64,000 nt of DNA from Streptomyces sp. NBC_00341. GTDB lineage: Bacteria > Actinomycetota > Actinomycetes > Streptomycetales > Streptomycetaceae. The translations under genes were made by a program, and so were the position numbers. A model generated the notes under the pieces. The model ran no database searches. It was not told the DNA's origin and worked only from the letters and a program-made list of their open reading frames with translations. How positions within the stretch are numbered: position 1 is the stretch's first letter; every line of letters begins with the position of its first letter. The stretch is from assembly GCF_041435055.1 (NCBI RefSeq), contig NZ_CP108002.1:6138001-6202000 (forward strand), given 5' to 3'. Of this stretch, positions 43,771-53,400 are shown in pieces.

Positions 43771-43944
43771 CCCTACGTGGCACGGCCCCTGATGGGGCGT
43801 CCGCCGGCGCACTGCGTTGCGTTCCGGTGAAATCGCCACCTTCCCGCAGGACTTCACTCCGCCCTGACCAGCGGAGCGGGACGTTCCGCCCTGCCGATGG
43901 ACCAGCTCCTCGGCGCTTCGCCACCCTCAGAGGGAGCGGTCTGC

Positions 43945-44802
43945 ATGAGCACATCCGACACCACGACGCCGCCGGGCATCACCCTGAAGAGCCCGGCACC
44001 CGGACTGGTCCCGCTGGACCCGGTCCACACCGCACTGCTGCACGGCCTCGACTCCCTGCTGACGGGGCTGGCGGCCAGACTCTCGGCCCCTGAGGTGGTG
44101 GGCCCGCCGCTGCTCGCCGCGGAGGGGCTGTCCCGGCTCGACTACTTCCGCAACTTCCCCCATCTCGGTGTCGCCGCCGGACGTTTCGCCCCGGACGCCT
44201 TCGACGGACTGGCCGGCGGGCAGCAGCCGGGCGGCCTCCCGCTGGAGCCGACCGGCCACCTCCTGCCCTCCGCCACCTGCTACGGACTGCTGCTCTCGCT
44301 CGAGGGGCAGGACATCGGCGCCGACGGACTGAGGCTCTCGGCGACCGGCCGCTGCTACCGCAACGAGACCCACTACGACGGGCTGCGGCGGCTCTGGGGC
44401 TTCCACATGCGTGAGGTGCTGTACCTCGGCACCCAGGACGGGGCATCCGAACACCTGGACCGGGGAGCGGAGTTCATCCGCGAGGCCGCCGCCCTGCTCG
44501 GCCTGGAGCTGACCCGGGCCGCGGCCGACGACCCGTTCTACGACAAGGGCGGCTCCCGTGCCCGCCTGATGATGCTGGACCCGGTGAAGCACGAGTTCAG
44601 CGCCCCGGACGGCACCGCGATCGCCTCGGTCAACCGGCACCGCAACTTCTTCGGCGAGCGGCTGGACATCCGCGCGGGCTCCCCGGACCCCGTGTACAGC
44701 TCCTGCGTCGCCTTCGGCGTCGAGCGCTGGGTCCACGCGATGGTCCTCGCCCACGGAACCCCCGAGCGGGCCCTCGACCGCCTCCGCCGCGCCCGCGACT
44801 GA
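43945..44802 (+). CDS. seryl-tRNA synthetase-like amino acid:[carrier protein] ligase
   Basis: This 285-residue protein has a class II synthetase core without a tRNA-binding domain. Motif 2 is GRCYRNE and motif 3 is GVERW. The zinc triad of the aa:CP ligase family (Cys, Glu, Cys) is complete: Cys112 (SATCYG), Glu157 (HMREVLY) and Cys254 (YSSCVAF). Known members adenylate glycine or alanine and transfer it to the phosphopantetheine of a dedicated small carrier protein. The carrier gene is 93 bp downstream. ATG 43945 is chosen for GAGGGAG upstream; an ATG at 43897 has no site. Confidence 0.9.
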   Translation: MSTSDTTTPPGITLKSPAPGLVPLDPVHTALLHGLDSLLTGLAARLSAPEVVGPPLLAAEGLSRLDYFRNFPHLGVAAGRFAPDAFDGLAGGQQPGGLPLEPTGHLLPSATCYGLLLSLEGQDIGADGLRLSATGRCYRNETHYDGLRRLWGFHMREVLYLGTQDGASEHLDRGAEFIREAAALLGLELTRAAADDPFYDKGGSRARLMMLDPVKHEFSAPDGTAIASVNRHRNFFGERLDIRAGSPDPVYSSCVAFGVERWVHAMVLAHGTPERALDRLRRARD

Positions 44803-44895
44803 ACGCCTTCCGGCCCGGCGACCGGCCGGTCCGCCCCCGGGCCCCGGCCGGTCCGCCCCCGATAACACCCGTACGACAAGGAACGGTTCCACACC

Positions 44896-45156
44896 ATGGA
44901 CAGCATCACCGCCTGGCTCCACGAGAAGAACCCCGGCCTCACCGGCACTGTCGCCCCGGACGAGGACCTGATCGAGGCGCGGCTCATCGACTCCATGGAC
45001 TTCCTGGAGTTCATCGACCTGCTGGAGGAGCTCTCCGGCAACAGCATCGACCTCCAGGAAGTCACCATCGACGACTTCCGGACCCTCGACCGCATACAGC
45101 GAACCTTCCTGACCCCGCCCGTCCCCTCGGCGGCCTCCGGGGCGGTGTCCGGTTGA
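44896..45156 (+). CDS. stand-alone acyl/aminoacyl carrier protein
   Basis: This 86-residue acidic carrier has helices around Ser33 in LIDSMDFLEFI, the phosphopantetheine site (DSxxF/L). It is preceded by an aa:CP ligase gene and followed by a phosphopantetheinyl transferase gene, so it very likely carries the aminoacyl group loaded by the ligase. The Pro/Ala tail is short and disordered. A clear AAGGAACGG site precedes the ATG. Confidence 0.9.
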   Translation: MDSITAWLHEKNPGLTGTVAPDEDLIEARLIDSMDFLEFIDLLEELSGNSIDLQEVTIDDFRTLDRIQRTFLTPPVPSAASGAVSG

Positions 45157-45166
45157 GCGTCCGCCG

Positions 45167-45817
45167 TTGATCGCTGGTCTCCCACCGCGCCAGGACCACG
45201 TGGTGGCCGCGGTGGCCACCACGGCGGAGGTCCTGTCCCACCCGGACCTGGACGCGGACATGCTCGCCCCCTGGGAGCACCGACGCCTGGACCGGATACG
45301 GGTGCCGGCCCGCCGCGACGACGTTGTGGCGGCGCGGCTCCTGCTGCGCCTGTGCGCCTCGCGCTTCACCGGCCGCGCCCCGGACGCCCACGAGCTCATC
45401 CAGTTCTGCCCCGAGTGCGAGCGGTACGAGCACGGCCGCCCCTCGCTCCGGGACAGCCCCCGCACCGGCGTCAGCATGAGCCATGCCCACGGCCTGGTCG
45501 CGGCGGCGGCCGGTCCCGGCGCCGTGGGCATCGACGTGGAGCCCTCCACCCGCCGGCCCGGCCCGATGGCGGTGCTGCGACGGATGCTGCCCGAGGCCGA
45601 TCTGGAAGCGGCCACCTCGCAGGACCCCGGTCCCGGACTGCTCCGGGCCTGGGTACGCCGGGAGGCCCTGCTGAAGGCGGGCGGCGCCGGTCTCCCGCTG
45701 CTGGAATGGGAGGACCCGGGCCGTGGCGCCACGGCGGCGGTGGCGAGCGCCGCACCGGTCGACGTCCTGCCCGGGATTGACGTCCTGCCCGGGATTACGG
45801 CCCCCGGCTGCCGGTGA
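45167..45817 (+). CDS. Sfp-type 4'-phosphopantetheinyl transferase
   Basis: This 216-residue enzyme has the PPTase signatures VGIDVEP (Asp123, Glu125) and WVRREALLKAGG (Trp162 to Lys170) for Mg/CoA binding, plus CPECERYEHGRP upstream. It converts the apo-carrier to the holo form and is placed next to its probable substrate. The start is tentative: TTG 45167, 10 bp after the carrier stop. The C-terminus contains an exact 18-bp duplication encoding DVLPGI twice. Confidence 0.88.
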   Translation: MIAGLPPRQDHVVAAVATTAEVLSHPDLDADMLAPWEHRRLDRIRVPARRDDVVAARLLLRLCASRFTGRAPDAHELIQFCPECERYEHGRPSLRDSPRTGVSMSHAHGLVAAAAGPGAVGIDVEPSTRRPGPMAVLRRMLPEADLEAATSQDPGPGLLRAWVRREALLKAGGAGLPLLEWEDPGRGATAAVASAAPVDVLPGIDVLPGITAPGCR

Positions 45818-45869
45818 GCCGGCGCCCCCACTACGCAGGATGCCTCCGGCCGACCGGCCGCGGGCGCTA

Positions 45870-45911
45870 CGGCGGCCCGCACAAGCCCTGTTGGGGTTGT
45901 GCGGGCCGCCG
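45870..45911. terminator. strong terminator after PPTase
   Basis: A 15-bp perfect stem (45870-45884 and 45897-45911, CGGCGGCCCGCACAA) with a 12-nt loop, 52 bp after the PPTase stop. It closes the rightward operon. Confidence 0.85.
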
Positions 45912-46117
45912 TCGTGTTGGTTCCCTCCGTGCCCGGCGAGTTCCGTTCCCGTCCGGTTGCGTCCCGCTTTCCCACGACCCGGCCGGCGTTGAGCGGGAGC
46001 GTGGTGAAGCCCCGGGGGACCGACCTGCGGCGTAGTCAAAACGTGACTGGAACTCGGCTTATCCCTCGGTAAGATCGTTTCTCCAATGCGTTACTCCGTG
46101 AAAATGTCAGGAACAAA
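45912..46117 (+). promoter_or_regulatory. leader of lipoprotein gene
   Basis: No gene is seen here. A possible -10 TAAGAT lies at 46070-46075, followed by an AT-richer leader and an AGGAAC ribosome site before the ATG at 46118. The -35 is unclear. Confidence 0.35.
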
Positions 46118-46852
46118 ATGAGATTGCGAAGGATCCTGCCGGCCGTCGCCGTACTTCCGGCCCTCCTGGTGATATCCGCGTGCAGCAGTGATGCGGACGG
46201 GTCCGACGCCAAGAAGGCCACGCCCAGCGCGAAGAGCAAGCAGAGTGCCGAGGAGAAAGAGGCGGCAGAGGCGAAGCGGATCGGGGCCCTTGACACCAAG
46301 CACCTCGAAAAGGTGACTCTCACGGGGACGACCAAGGGGATCAACGCCAAGAAGGTGGCCAAGGCGGAGGTTGAGGCCGGGCGGGGAATGAAGGCGGACA
46401 AGAAGGCATGCCAGCCCCTCGCCAGCCTCATCGGCGGATTCACGCACATCCCTGCCGTGGGTGAGACGCACCGATCCCTCCAGCCCGTCGAGGCGACCAA
46501 TGCGACAGTGGGCTCGATGTGGCTCGCCTCGCATTCGGAGGAGAACGCCACCCAGGTCATGAAGGACCTCCGCGCCGCGATTACCGCGTGCCCCAAGGGA
46601 TTCAAGACGCTGGGCCTTACGTACGGCAAGGTCGAGAAGCTTCCCGCGACGAATCTCGGCGACGAGAGCGTCGACTACCGGATCACCGGTGACATCGGCA
46701 AGCAGAAGGTGCCGATGACGTACACGGTCGTGCGGGAAGACGGCGTTGTCGCCGTCTTCTACGGCGTGAACATGCTCGATGCGAAGAAGGCCGCGATCTC
46801 GAAGAGCTTCATCCAGACGCAGCTCGACCGGATCGCGGGACAGTCGGGCTGA
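46118..46852 (+). CDS. secreted lipoprotein of unknown function
   Basis: This 244-residue lipoprotein has a signal peptide ending in a lipobox (LVISAC, Cys22). A charged Lys/Ser/Glu linker (residues 23-55) is followed by a globular domain with two cysteines (ACQPLASLIGG and ITACPKGF). It resembles sensor-like lipoproteins common in Streptomyces; no enzymatic motif is seen. It is convergent with the immunity gene that ends at 46907. Confidence 0.8.
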   Translation: MRLRRILPAVAVLPALLVISACSSDADGSDAKKATPSAKSKQSAEEKEAAEAKRIGALDTKHLEKVTLTGTTKGINAKKVAKAEVEAGRGMKADKKACQPLASLIGGFTHIPAVGETHRSLQPVEATNATVGSMWLASHSEENATQVMKDLRAAITACPKGFKTLGLTYGKVEKLPATNLGDESVDYRITGDIGKQKVPMTYTVVREDGVVAVFYGVNMLDAKKAAISKSFIQTQLDRIAGQSG

Positions 46853-46906
46853 CGCGGACTGCCTGCGCGGGACGGGGGCTCGGTCCCTGTCCCGCGCAGG
46901 CGCTGG

Positions 46907-47299
46907 TCAAGAGCCGTTGACGAACTCTTCCAAGGCTGGGCCCGTCATCTCGACGACGACGGCTTCGTCCCGCCAGGCTTCGTCGGGAAGGTGGGGCCGG
47001 TCATCCTCCGCGCGCAGAACCGCCGGCCGGTCCGTCAGGGTGAGACTTGCCCCGAGACGATCCACCAGCCGAGCCAGTATTTCGAAGAACTGGCCGGGCG
47101 GGAAACGACTGACTGCGATGCAGACCTCGTTGATGTCGAGCTCCACCTCGTGGCCATCGGCCGTCCGGATCCGGACGCCGGCCGTCAGGTCCTCGTCGGC
47201 ATCGACGATGTACGGCGTCAGAAGCTGCCGTAGGAGCTCCATATCGAGGGGCTCCGGTTCGCCATTCCGATAGCGGAGCACAAACAGCATACGACTCAT
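46907..47299 (-). CDS. candidate immunity protein for the giant toxin
   Basis: This 130-residue acidic cytoplasmic protein (MLFVLRYRNGEPEPLDMELLRQLL ... DAWRDEAVVVEM-like end) lies 120 bp downstream of the giant toxin gene, on the same strand. It has no signal peptide and is rich in Asp/Glu, typical of nuclease-toxin immunity proteins. The ATG at 47299 is chosen (MSRMLF); an upstream in-frame extension runs into the intergenic hairpin. The family is not recognised. Confidence 0.65.
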   Translation of the reverse strand: MSRMLFVLRYRNGEPEPLDMELLRQLLTPYIVDADEDLTAGVRIRTADGHEVELDINEVCIAVSRFPPGQFFEILARLVDRLGASLTLTDRPAVLRAEDDRPHLPDEAWRDEAVVVEMTGPALEEFVNGS

Positions 47300-47330
47300 T
47301 TTCTGGACCTCACCGCAGTCTTTCCTCGAA

Positions 47331-47371
47331 CGATTCCGGTAAAGAATTCCGGCAAACGATTCCGGTGAGGC
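47331..47371. repeat. 13-bp tandem repeat (ATTCCGG units)
   Basis: ATTCCGG recurs at 47333, 47346 and 47359, an exact 13-bp period, between the toxin and immunity genes. The last unit runs into the hairpin. Confidence 0.6.
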
Positions 47372-47410
47372 TTTCCCTGAAGAGTCAACTTCCAGGAAAA
47401 GCCTCACCGG
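47362..47410 (-). terminator. hairpin after giant toxin gene
   Basis: A 13-bp perfect stem (CCGGTGAGGCTTT) with a 23-nt loop lies 10 nt past the toxin stop. It could terminate or attenuate toxin transcription, leaving the immunity gene on its own promoter. Confidence 0.6.
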
Positions 47411-47419
47411 TAAAGCATT

Positions 47420-50400
47420 CTACGGCATGTAGATTACGTCGATCTTCCCTGCGAGTTCAGGGGTGTCGGCGACCATGTGCCGAAATGCGGTCGCGGCTTC
47501 GGGTGTGCTCACGTAGTACACGATGGGCGTGTACGTGTTGCTGCCCGCAGCCTTGGCTCCTGCTACCTGGGCCTTGGCCTCCGTCACAGGGGCGGTGATG
47601 AACGGTTTGAACTTACCCGTGGCCGGGTCGATGATCTTGCTGTCCTCCCAGAACTTGGCGTCAATCAGCTTGCCGTCCTGATAGCCGTCGAGCTTTACGT
47701 ACTCGCCCTTCCGTCCGGCCACCGGGTACTTCATCTTGAGTTTGTAGACGAAGCCTTCCGGCACCCCGCCGGTAACCCGCTGCTGGTAGGCGGCGGCACC
47801 GGCGGACATGCCTTCGTTCGCCTGCGACCAGGCCCCGGGCCCGTTGAGTCCACCGACCCAGCAACCGGGCCCGGTCTTGCCACCGCTGGACGCGGCGGCG
47901 GAGAAGGACGCCTGTCTGAAGGTCGCGGTGCTGACCGTCTCGCACGCATCGTTGAGCTTCCGGACGATGCGGCTGACCATGCCCTCGACGGCAGCCTCGG
48001 TCAGGCCGACGGACCGGAGCGCCTTCCACGCGTCGACGAAGCCGATTCCGGTCCTGGCGGCGGCGTCCATCGCCGTCACCGCGGTCTTGGCCGCCTTGAA
48101 GAGCGCGCCCGCGACGAACCAGCTGGCCGCCCAGGCGCAGTCGCCCCAGCTGCCGCCCGACACACCAGGGGTGATCAGCTTGGCGCAGCCGATGAAGTCG
48201 CCGAGCAGGATGTCGACCGGATCAATGCCCGAGTTGAAGTCGACCATCGACAGCGTGTAGGACATCCGCTTGGTCTCGGCGTCCGAGACCTCCGGGCCGA
48301 GGTAGACCGTCTCCGCGTTCGGGCAACTGCCCGAATAGGACTCCGGGGTGGCCATGCACATGAACAGGTCGACGTGCGACTTGTACGTGACATCAGCCGT
48401 GATCGTGCAGTCCCCGAAGTGAATGATCGGGTTGCAGTTGTCCTTGACGACGTTCTTGGGATCACCGATGTACTCGATGTGGTCGAGGACCGCCCACACC
48501 CCGCCGATCCCAGTGGTGACTCCCTGTGTGATCTGGTCGGTGTTGCCGCTCTTCTCCGTCCGGTCCGCGGCCTCCTGAGCCTCGTTCGCCGCGTCCCACG
48601 CGCCCTCGGAGGCCTTCTCCGCCGCCGTCGCGTCGGTCTCCGCCTTGGTGGCGGTGGAGCGGGCACTGGCCGCGTCCTCCTCGGCCTTGGTGGCCGTGGC
48701 GCGGGCCGAAGCGGCATCGTGCTCCGCCTCGGTGGCCGCGCTGTCCGCTGCGGCCGCGTCCGTCTGAGCGTCGTTCGACGCCGTCCAGGCCTTCGCTACG
48801 TCCGCGCCCGCCGACTGGGCATAGCCGTCGGCGCGCTTGGCCGAGGCCTGAGCGAGCTTCGCGTCCGCCGCGGCCTGGGTGGCCGAGGACTGGGCCCGCT
48901 GGTACGCCTTGGCGGCGCGGACCGCGTCGGACGCCGCTGCCGCGGACGCCTCCGCTGCGAGCTTCATGTCCGCCGCGGCCTTCGCGGCGAGGGCCTTCGC
49001 CTCCGCGGAGAACCCCTCGGCCATGTCGGCCGTGGCGCCGGCCGCGGCTGCCTGCTGCTGTGCGACCGTCAGGGACTGCTGGCCGAGGAGCGTCGCGAAC
49101 GCGGCCGAGCTGTCGGTCTCCTGGTACGGGCCGCCGAGGCTGATCGCCTCGTTCGCCGGCTTGTTCACCGCTGCTGCGGAGTCCCGCGCCGCGAGTGACG
49201 ACTGCACCGCCGCGAGCGCCTTGCCCGCGGTGGTCGCCGCCCAGGACGCTGTCTGGACCGCTTCACTGCGAGCGGCCGCCGCCTCCTCCTTCGCTGTCTT
49301 GGCCGCGGCGGAAGCCTTCTCCGACTCCTCCTTGGCTCCCTTGGCGTCGAGCGCCGCCGCCTCCGAGGCGTCGATGGCCTCGGCCGCCGCGGCGTGGGCT
49401 GCCGCGGCGGAACCGGCCGCCACCAGGTAGGACGCCCAGGTGGCGTCGGACGCCGCCTTGGCGCGCGCTGCCGCGCCCTGTGCCTTGGTGGCAGCCTCAC
49501 GGGCGTTGGTGGCCGCGGTCGTGGCCGCGTTCGCCGACGCGCGTGCGTTGGTGGCCGCCGTCGTCGCGGTGTCGGCGGCGCTACGGGCGTCGGTGGCCGC
49601 GGCACGGGCCGCCTCCGCCGCGTCCGTACTGTCCACCGCGTCGGCGTGCGCCTCCAGTGCCGCGGCCTTGGCCTTCAGCGAGTCCCGCCGCTGCTCGGCC
49701 TCAAGGGCGTCGCCACGGGCGGCGACCGCGTCGCGCTCCGCCTGCTCCGCGTCGGCCCTGCGGGACGACGCCGTGGCTCCGGACGCCTCCGCCGACGCAC
49801 GCGCGTCCGAGGCTATCCGGCCCTGCGCGACCGCATCCGCCTCATGGCCGGCGGCCTTGTCCCGCTCGCTCTCCGCGGTGGCCCGGTAGGCCGCCGCGTT
49901 GGCGCGCTCCAACTCGGCTACAGCACGCGTCCGTTGAGCCTCGGCTGCGGCCTTGCGGGCGTCCTCCTCCTCCGCCAGGGCGGTTTCCTTGGCCTTCTTG
50001 GCCGTGGCGGCGTTCGCCGCGGCCGAGGCTGCGTAGGCGTCGGCGCTGTCCGCCGCGGCCTTCGCCTGGGAGGCGGCCTCCTGCGCGGCGATCCGGCGGA
50101 ACTCGGTGTTGACCGCGTGCGCCTCGGTCTTCGCCAGGGCGAGCAGCGCCTCGGACGTCGACACGGTCGCGTTCGCCGCGTTCAGCGCGGTCTCGGTCGC
50201 CTTCGCGGCGGCCGTGGCGGCCGCACCGGAGGCGCGGGCTACCTGGACCGACTGCTGGGCGTAGAGCAGCCCGCGCCCGCGCGGCACCTCTGCGGCGTCT
50301 GCGATCGCCCAGGCCTGCTGCTGGCCGGTCACCGCGCGTTGCGCGGCGGCCTTGGCAGCGGTGGCCTGCTGCTGGGAGGTGGTGACGAGCGCCTGGACCT

Positions 50401-53400
50401 TGCCCCGGGCCTTCGCGAGGTCCGTCTTCGCCTTGTCGAAGAGGGCCTGCTTCGGCTTGAGGATGTCGTCCGGGTCGTTCTCCAGCTGGTCGTGCCAGTA
50501 CTTCTGCCAGCGCAGGATCTGGTCGGCGAGCCACGCCTGGCCGATGGCCTCGACCATGTTGTCCGCGGTGGACCGGGTCGCGGCGGCGGCGTCCGCCTCC
50601 GCCTGCATGATGACCGCACGCGGGGCCGCCTGGCCGGCGTACTCCGCGTCCCACTCGGCCGAGGCCTGCGAGACGACCTCGCTCAGGGAGTTGCGCGGGT
50701 CCACCGGGTCCTGGTGGTTGCACGAGGCCCAGTCCTGCTTGAGGCTCTCGACCTCGACGCGGAACTCGGGGGAGTCCTCGGCGACCTTCTTGCCGAGGAA
50801 GCCGCCGTGCCGCAGGTAACTGGCGATGTCGGCCGAGGTCGTACCGCCGGAGTACCGGGTGTTGCTCACATTCGAGGGCCGCAGCATGACGTCGGCCTCG
50901 AAGTCGTGCCAGCTGTCCTTGCCCCGGTTCTGCTCGGTGACCTCCCGGGCCTTCGCCAGCGCCTCGTCGCCCGCGTTGGTGTGGTCGTCCCAGCCCAGCC
51001 GCTGGGACAGCTCGGCCTGGGAGGCCAGGGTGAACCCGAGGATGTCCTCGCCGAACTCCGGCGCGTGCAGGGTGATCCCGTCGTCGAACGAGCTCATCGC
51101 GTACGGCCGGTTGGCGTCCTCCAGGAGGGCCTCACGGGCCGCCATCGCGTCCCGGAAGGCGTAGCCGGCCTTCTCGTCCTGGTCTCGGGCCTGCCCCAGG
51201 GGCATGAACCCGATCCAGCCGACGTCACCGATGACGGCGTCCAGCTGCTCGTTCGTGCCGGTCAGGCCCTCGATGGCCTTGGCCTTCATCTTGGCGCCGC
51301 CCGCGTGCAGGGCGACTCCGGCGAGGCACTGGTTGAGGCGCGGGGTGGAGCGGACGTCACTGATGACCGCGGTCAGCTCGGTGAGCCGGCGCAGGGCGTT
51401 GTCGGCGTCGACGAAGATCTGCCGCACGCCTTCGGACACCTTCTCCACCGCCTGGGCGAGCGCGGGCACCCTGCCCACGATCGCGACGGAGGAGGCGATG
51501 TCGACGAGATCCCAGAGGCAGTCCTCGACGTCGTAGCCGGCCAGACACTCCTTAACGTCGGCCGCGTCGAGCTGATCGAACAGGATCTGTCCGCCGTTGG
51601 CCTTCACCCACGCCACGAGGTCCACCGAGACGGCCTTCAGGCCGCCCCGGTAGTCGTCGACACAGGTCTGGCCGCACGCGTCGAGGAGGATCTTCTCCTC
51701 GCGCTCGCCCAGGACCGGCCAGTTGTCGGCGCCGCCCTTGATGGGCGTGACGCCCTCCGCGAGGGCGTCCTGGTGCGCGGCCTCGTTCTTCTCGCGCTGT
51801 TCCTTCTCCGCCTGCTCGGCCGCATCCTCGGCGGCGGTGCTGTCGCCCTGTGCGTCGGACGCCTTGCCCTCGGCGTCCTTGGCGTCCTTCTCCGCCTGAT
51901 CCGCCTTGTCCTGGGCGCCCTTGGCGGCTTCCCCGGCCCGGCCCGCCTTCTCGTTCGCCTCCGCGACGTGCCGTTCGGCGTCGGTCGCCTCGCGGTCCGC
52001 CGCGTCGGCGGTGTCGCGCGCGTCGGTCGCGAGGAGAGCGGCACTGGCCGCGTCGGTACCCGCCTGTTCCGAGAATCCGGCCGCTTCGGTCGACGCGCTC
52101 TTGGCACCCTTGTGGGCGGCCGACGCCTCGGCGGCGGACGCCTGGGCGCGGGTCACGGCCTCGACGGCACGCACCGAATCGCTCGCGGCACGTGCGGCGG
52201 CCTCCGCGGCGAGCTTGGCGTCGCCCGTGGCCTGCGTGGCAGCCTGCTGCGCGGACTCGGACGCCGCTGCCGCCTCGGTGGCCTTGGCCTCGGCAGCCGC
52301 CGCCTGCTGCTCGGCGATTGTCTTCGACGACTGGCCGACGAGTACGGCGAACGCGGCCGAACTGTCCGTCACCCGGTAGGGGGTTCCCACCGCGATGGCC
52401 TCGTTGGAGGCGGTGATCGCCTCCTTCGCGCTGTCACGCGCAGCCAGCGCCGCCTGTCCGGCCGCGTAGGCGCGGCCGACCGCGGTCGCGGCAGTCTTCA
52501 CAGCCGCGGCCGCGCCGGTCCCGGCCGCCACCGACTCCTGCTCGGCCTTCTTGGCCAGTTCCGTGGCGTTCCCCGACGCCGTGGCGGCGTTGTCGGCGAG
52601 GAGCGCCGCGTCCTGCGAAGCGTCCAGGGCCACGGCAGCGGCGGCGTACGCGGAGGAGGACGCGTCGAGGGACGTGCGGTATGCCGACCACGCCTTGACC
52701 GCGTCGGCCTCGGCACGCTTGGCGGCGCCCTCCGCCTTGGTCGCGGCGGTCCGCGCGCCGACGGCGGCGGTGGTCGCCTCGTCCGCCGCGGTCTGCGCGG
52801 CGGTGGCGGCCTGGGCCGCCTGGCTCGCCGCCGTACGGGCGGCGGTGGCCGAGGCCCGGGTCTCGGTGGCAGCGGCGGTGCCCTCGGCAGCGGTGGCCGC
52901 CGCTTCGAGTGCGGCGGCGCGGGCCGCGACGGCCTGCTTCGCCCGGAGCGCGACGACGGCCTTCTCACGCGCGGTCTGCGCGGCCTTCGCCTTCTCGGTG
53001 GCGACCTTGCGCTTCGCCGTCGCGTCGGTGGTCGCGGTCTCGGCAGCCGTATCGGCGCTACTGGCCGTCGTCTGCTGGGTCGCCGCCCGCTGCTCGGCCT
53101 CCTGCGCCTTGGCCCGCTCGGTGGCGGCAGTGGCGCGGGAGGCGGCCGCGTTGGCCTTCTCCGTCTGCGCCTTGGCGCGTTCGGAAGCGGCGGTGGCGGC
53201 GGCCGTCTCGGCCTTGTTCCGCTTCTGCTCCGCCGTCGTGCGGGCGTCCTTCGCCGTCTTCGCGCTGTCGGCGGCGGCCCCGGCGTTGGTCTCGGCGCTG
53301 TCGGCGGCGGCCTTCGCCTGGGCGGCGGCCTCCTCGGCGGCGACGCGGCGGAACTCGGTGCTGATGGCGTGCGAGTCGGTCTGCGCCTTGGCGAGCAGGG

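Larger units (their letters stand above)
43411..43944. promoter_or_regulatory. divergent control region of carrier-protein cluster
   Basis: No gene is seen in these 534 bp between the dioxygenase gene (leftward) and the aa:CP ligase gene (rightward). The stretch 43720-43770 is markedly AT-richer and contains the palindrome and promoter listed separately. Two further in-frame ATGs before 43945 lack ribosome sites. Confidence 0.6.

Noticed and set aside
43897..43944. Longer start for the aa:CP ligase gene
   Set aside because: The upstream ATG has no ribosome-binding site, whereas ATG 43945 has GAGGGAG and gives a family-like N-terminus.
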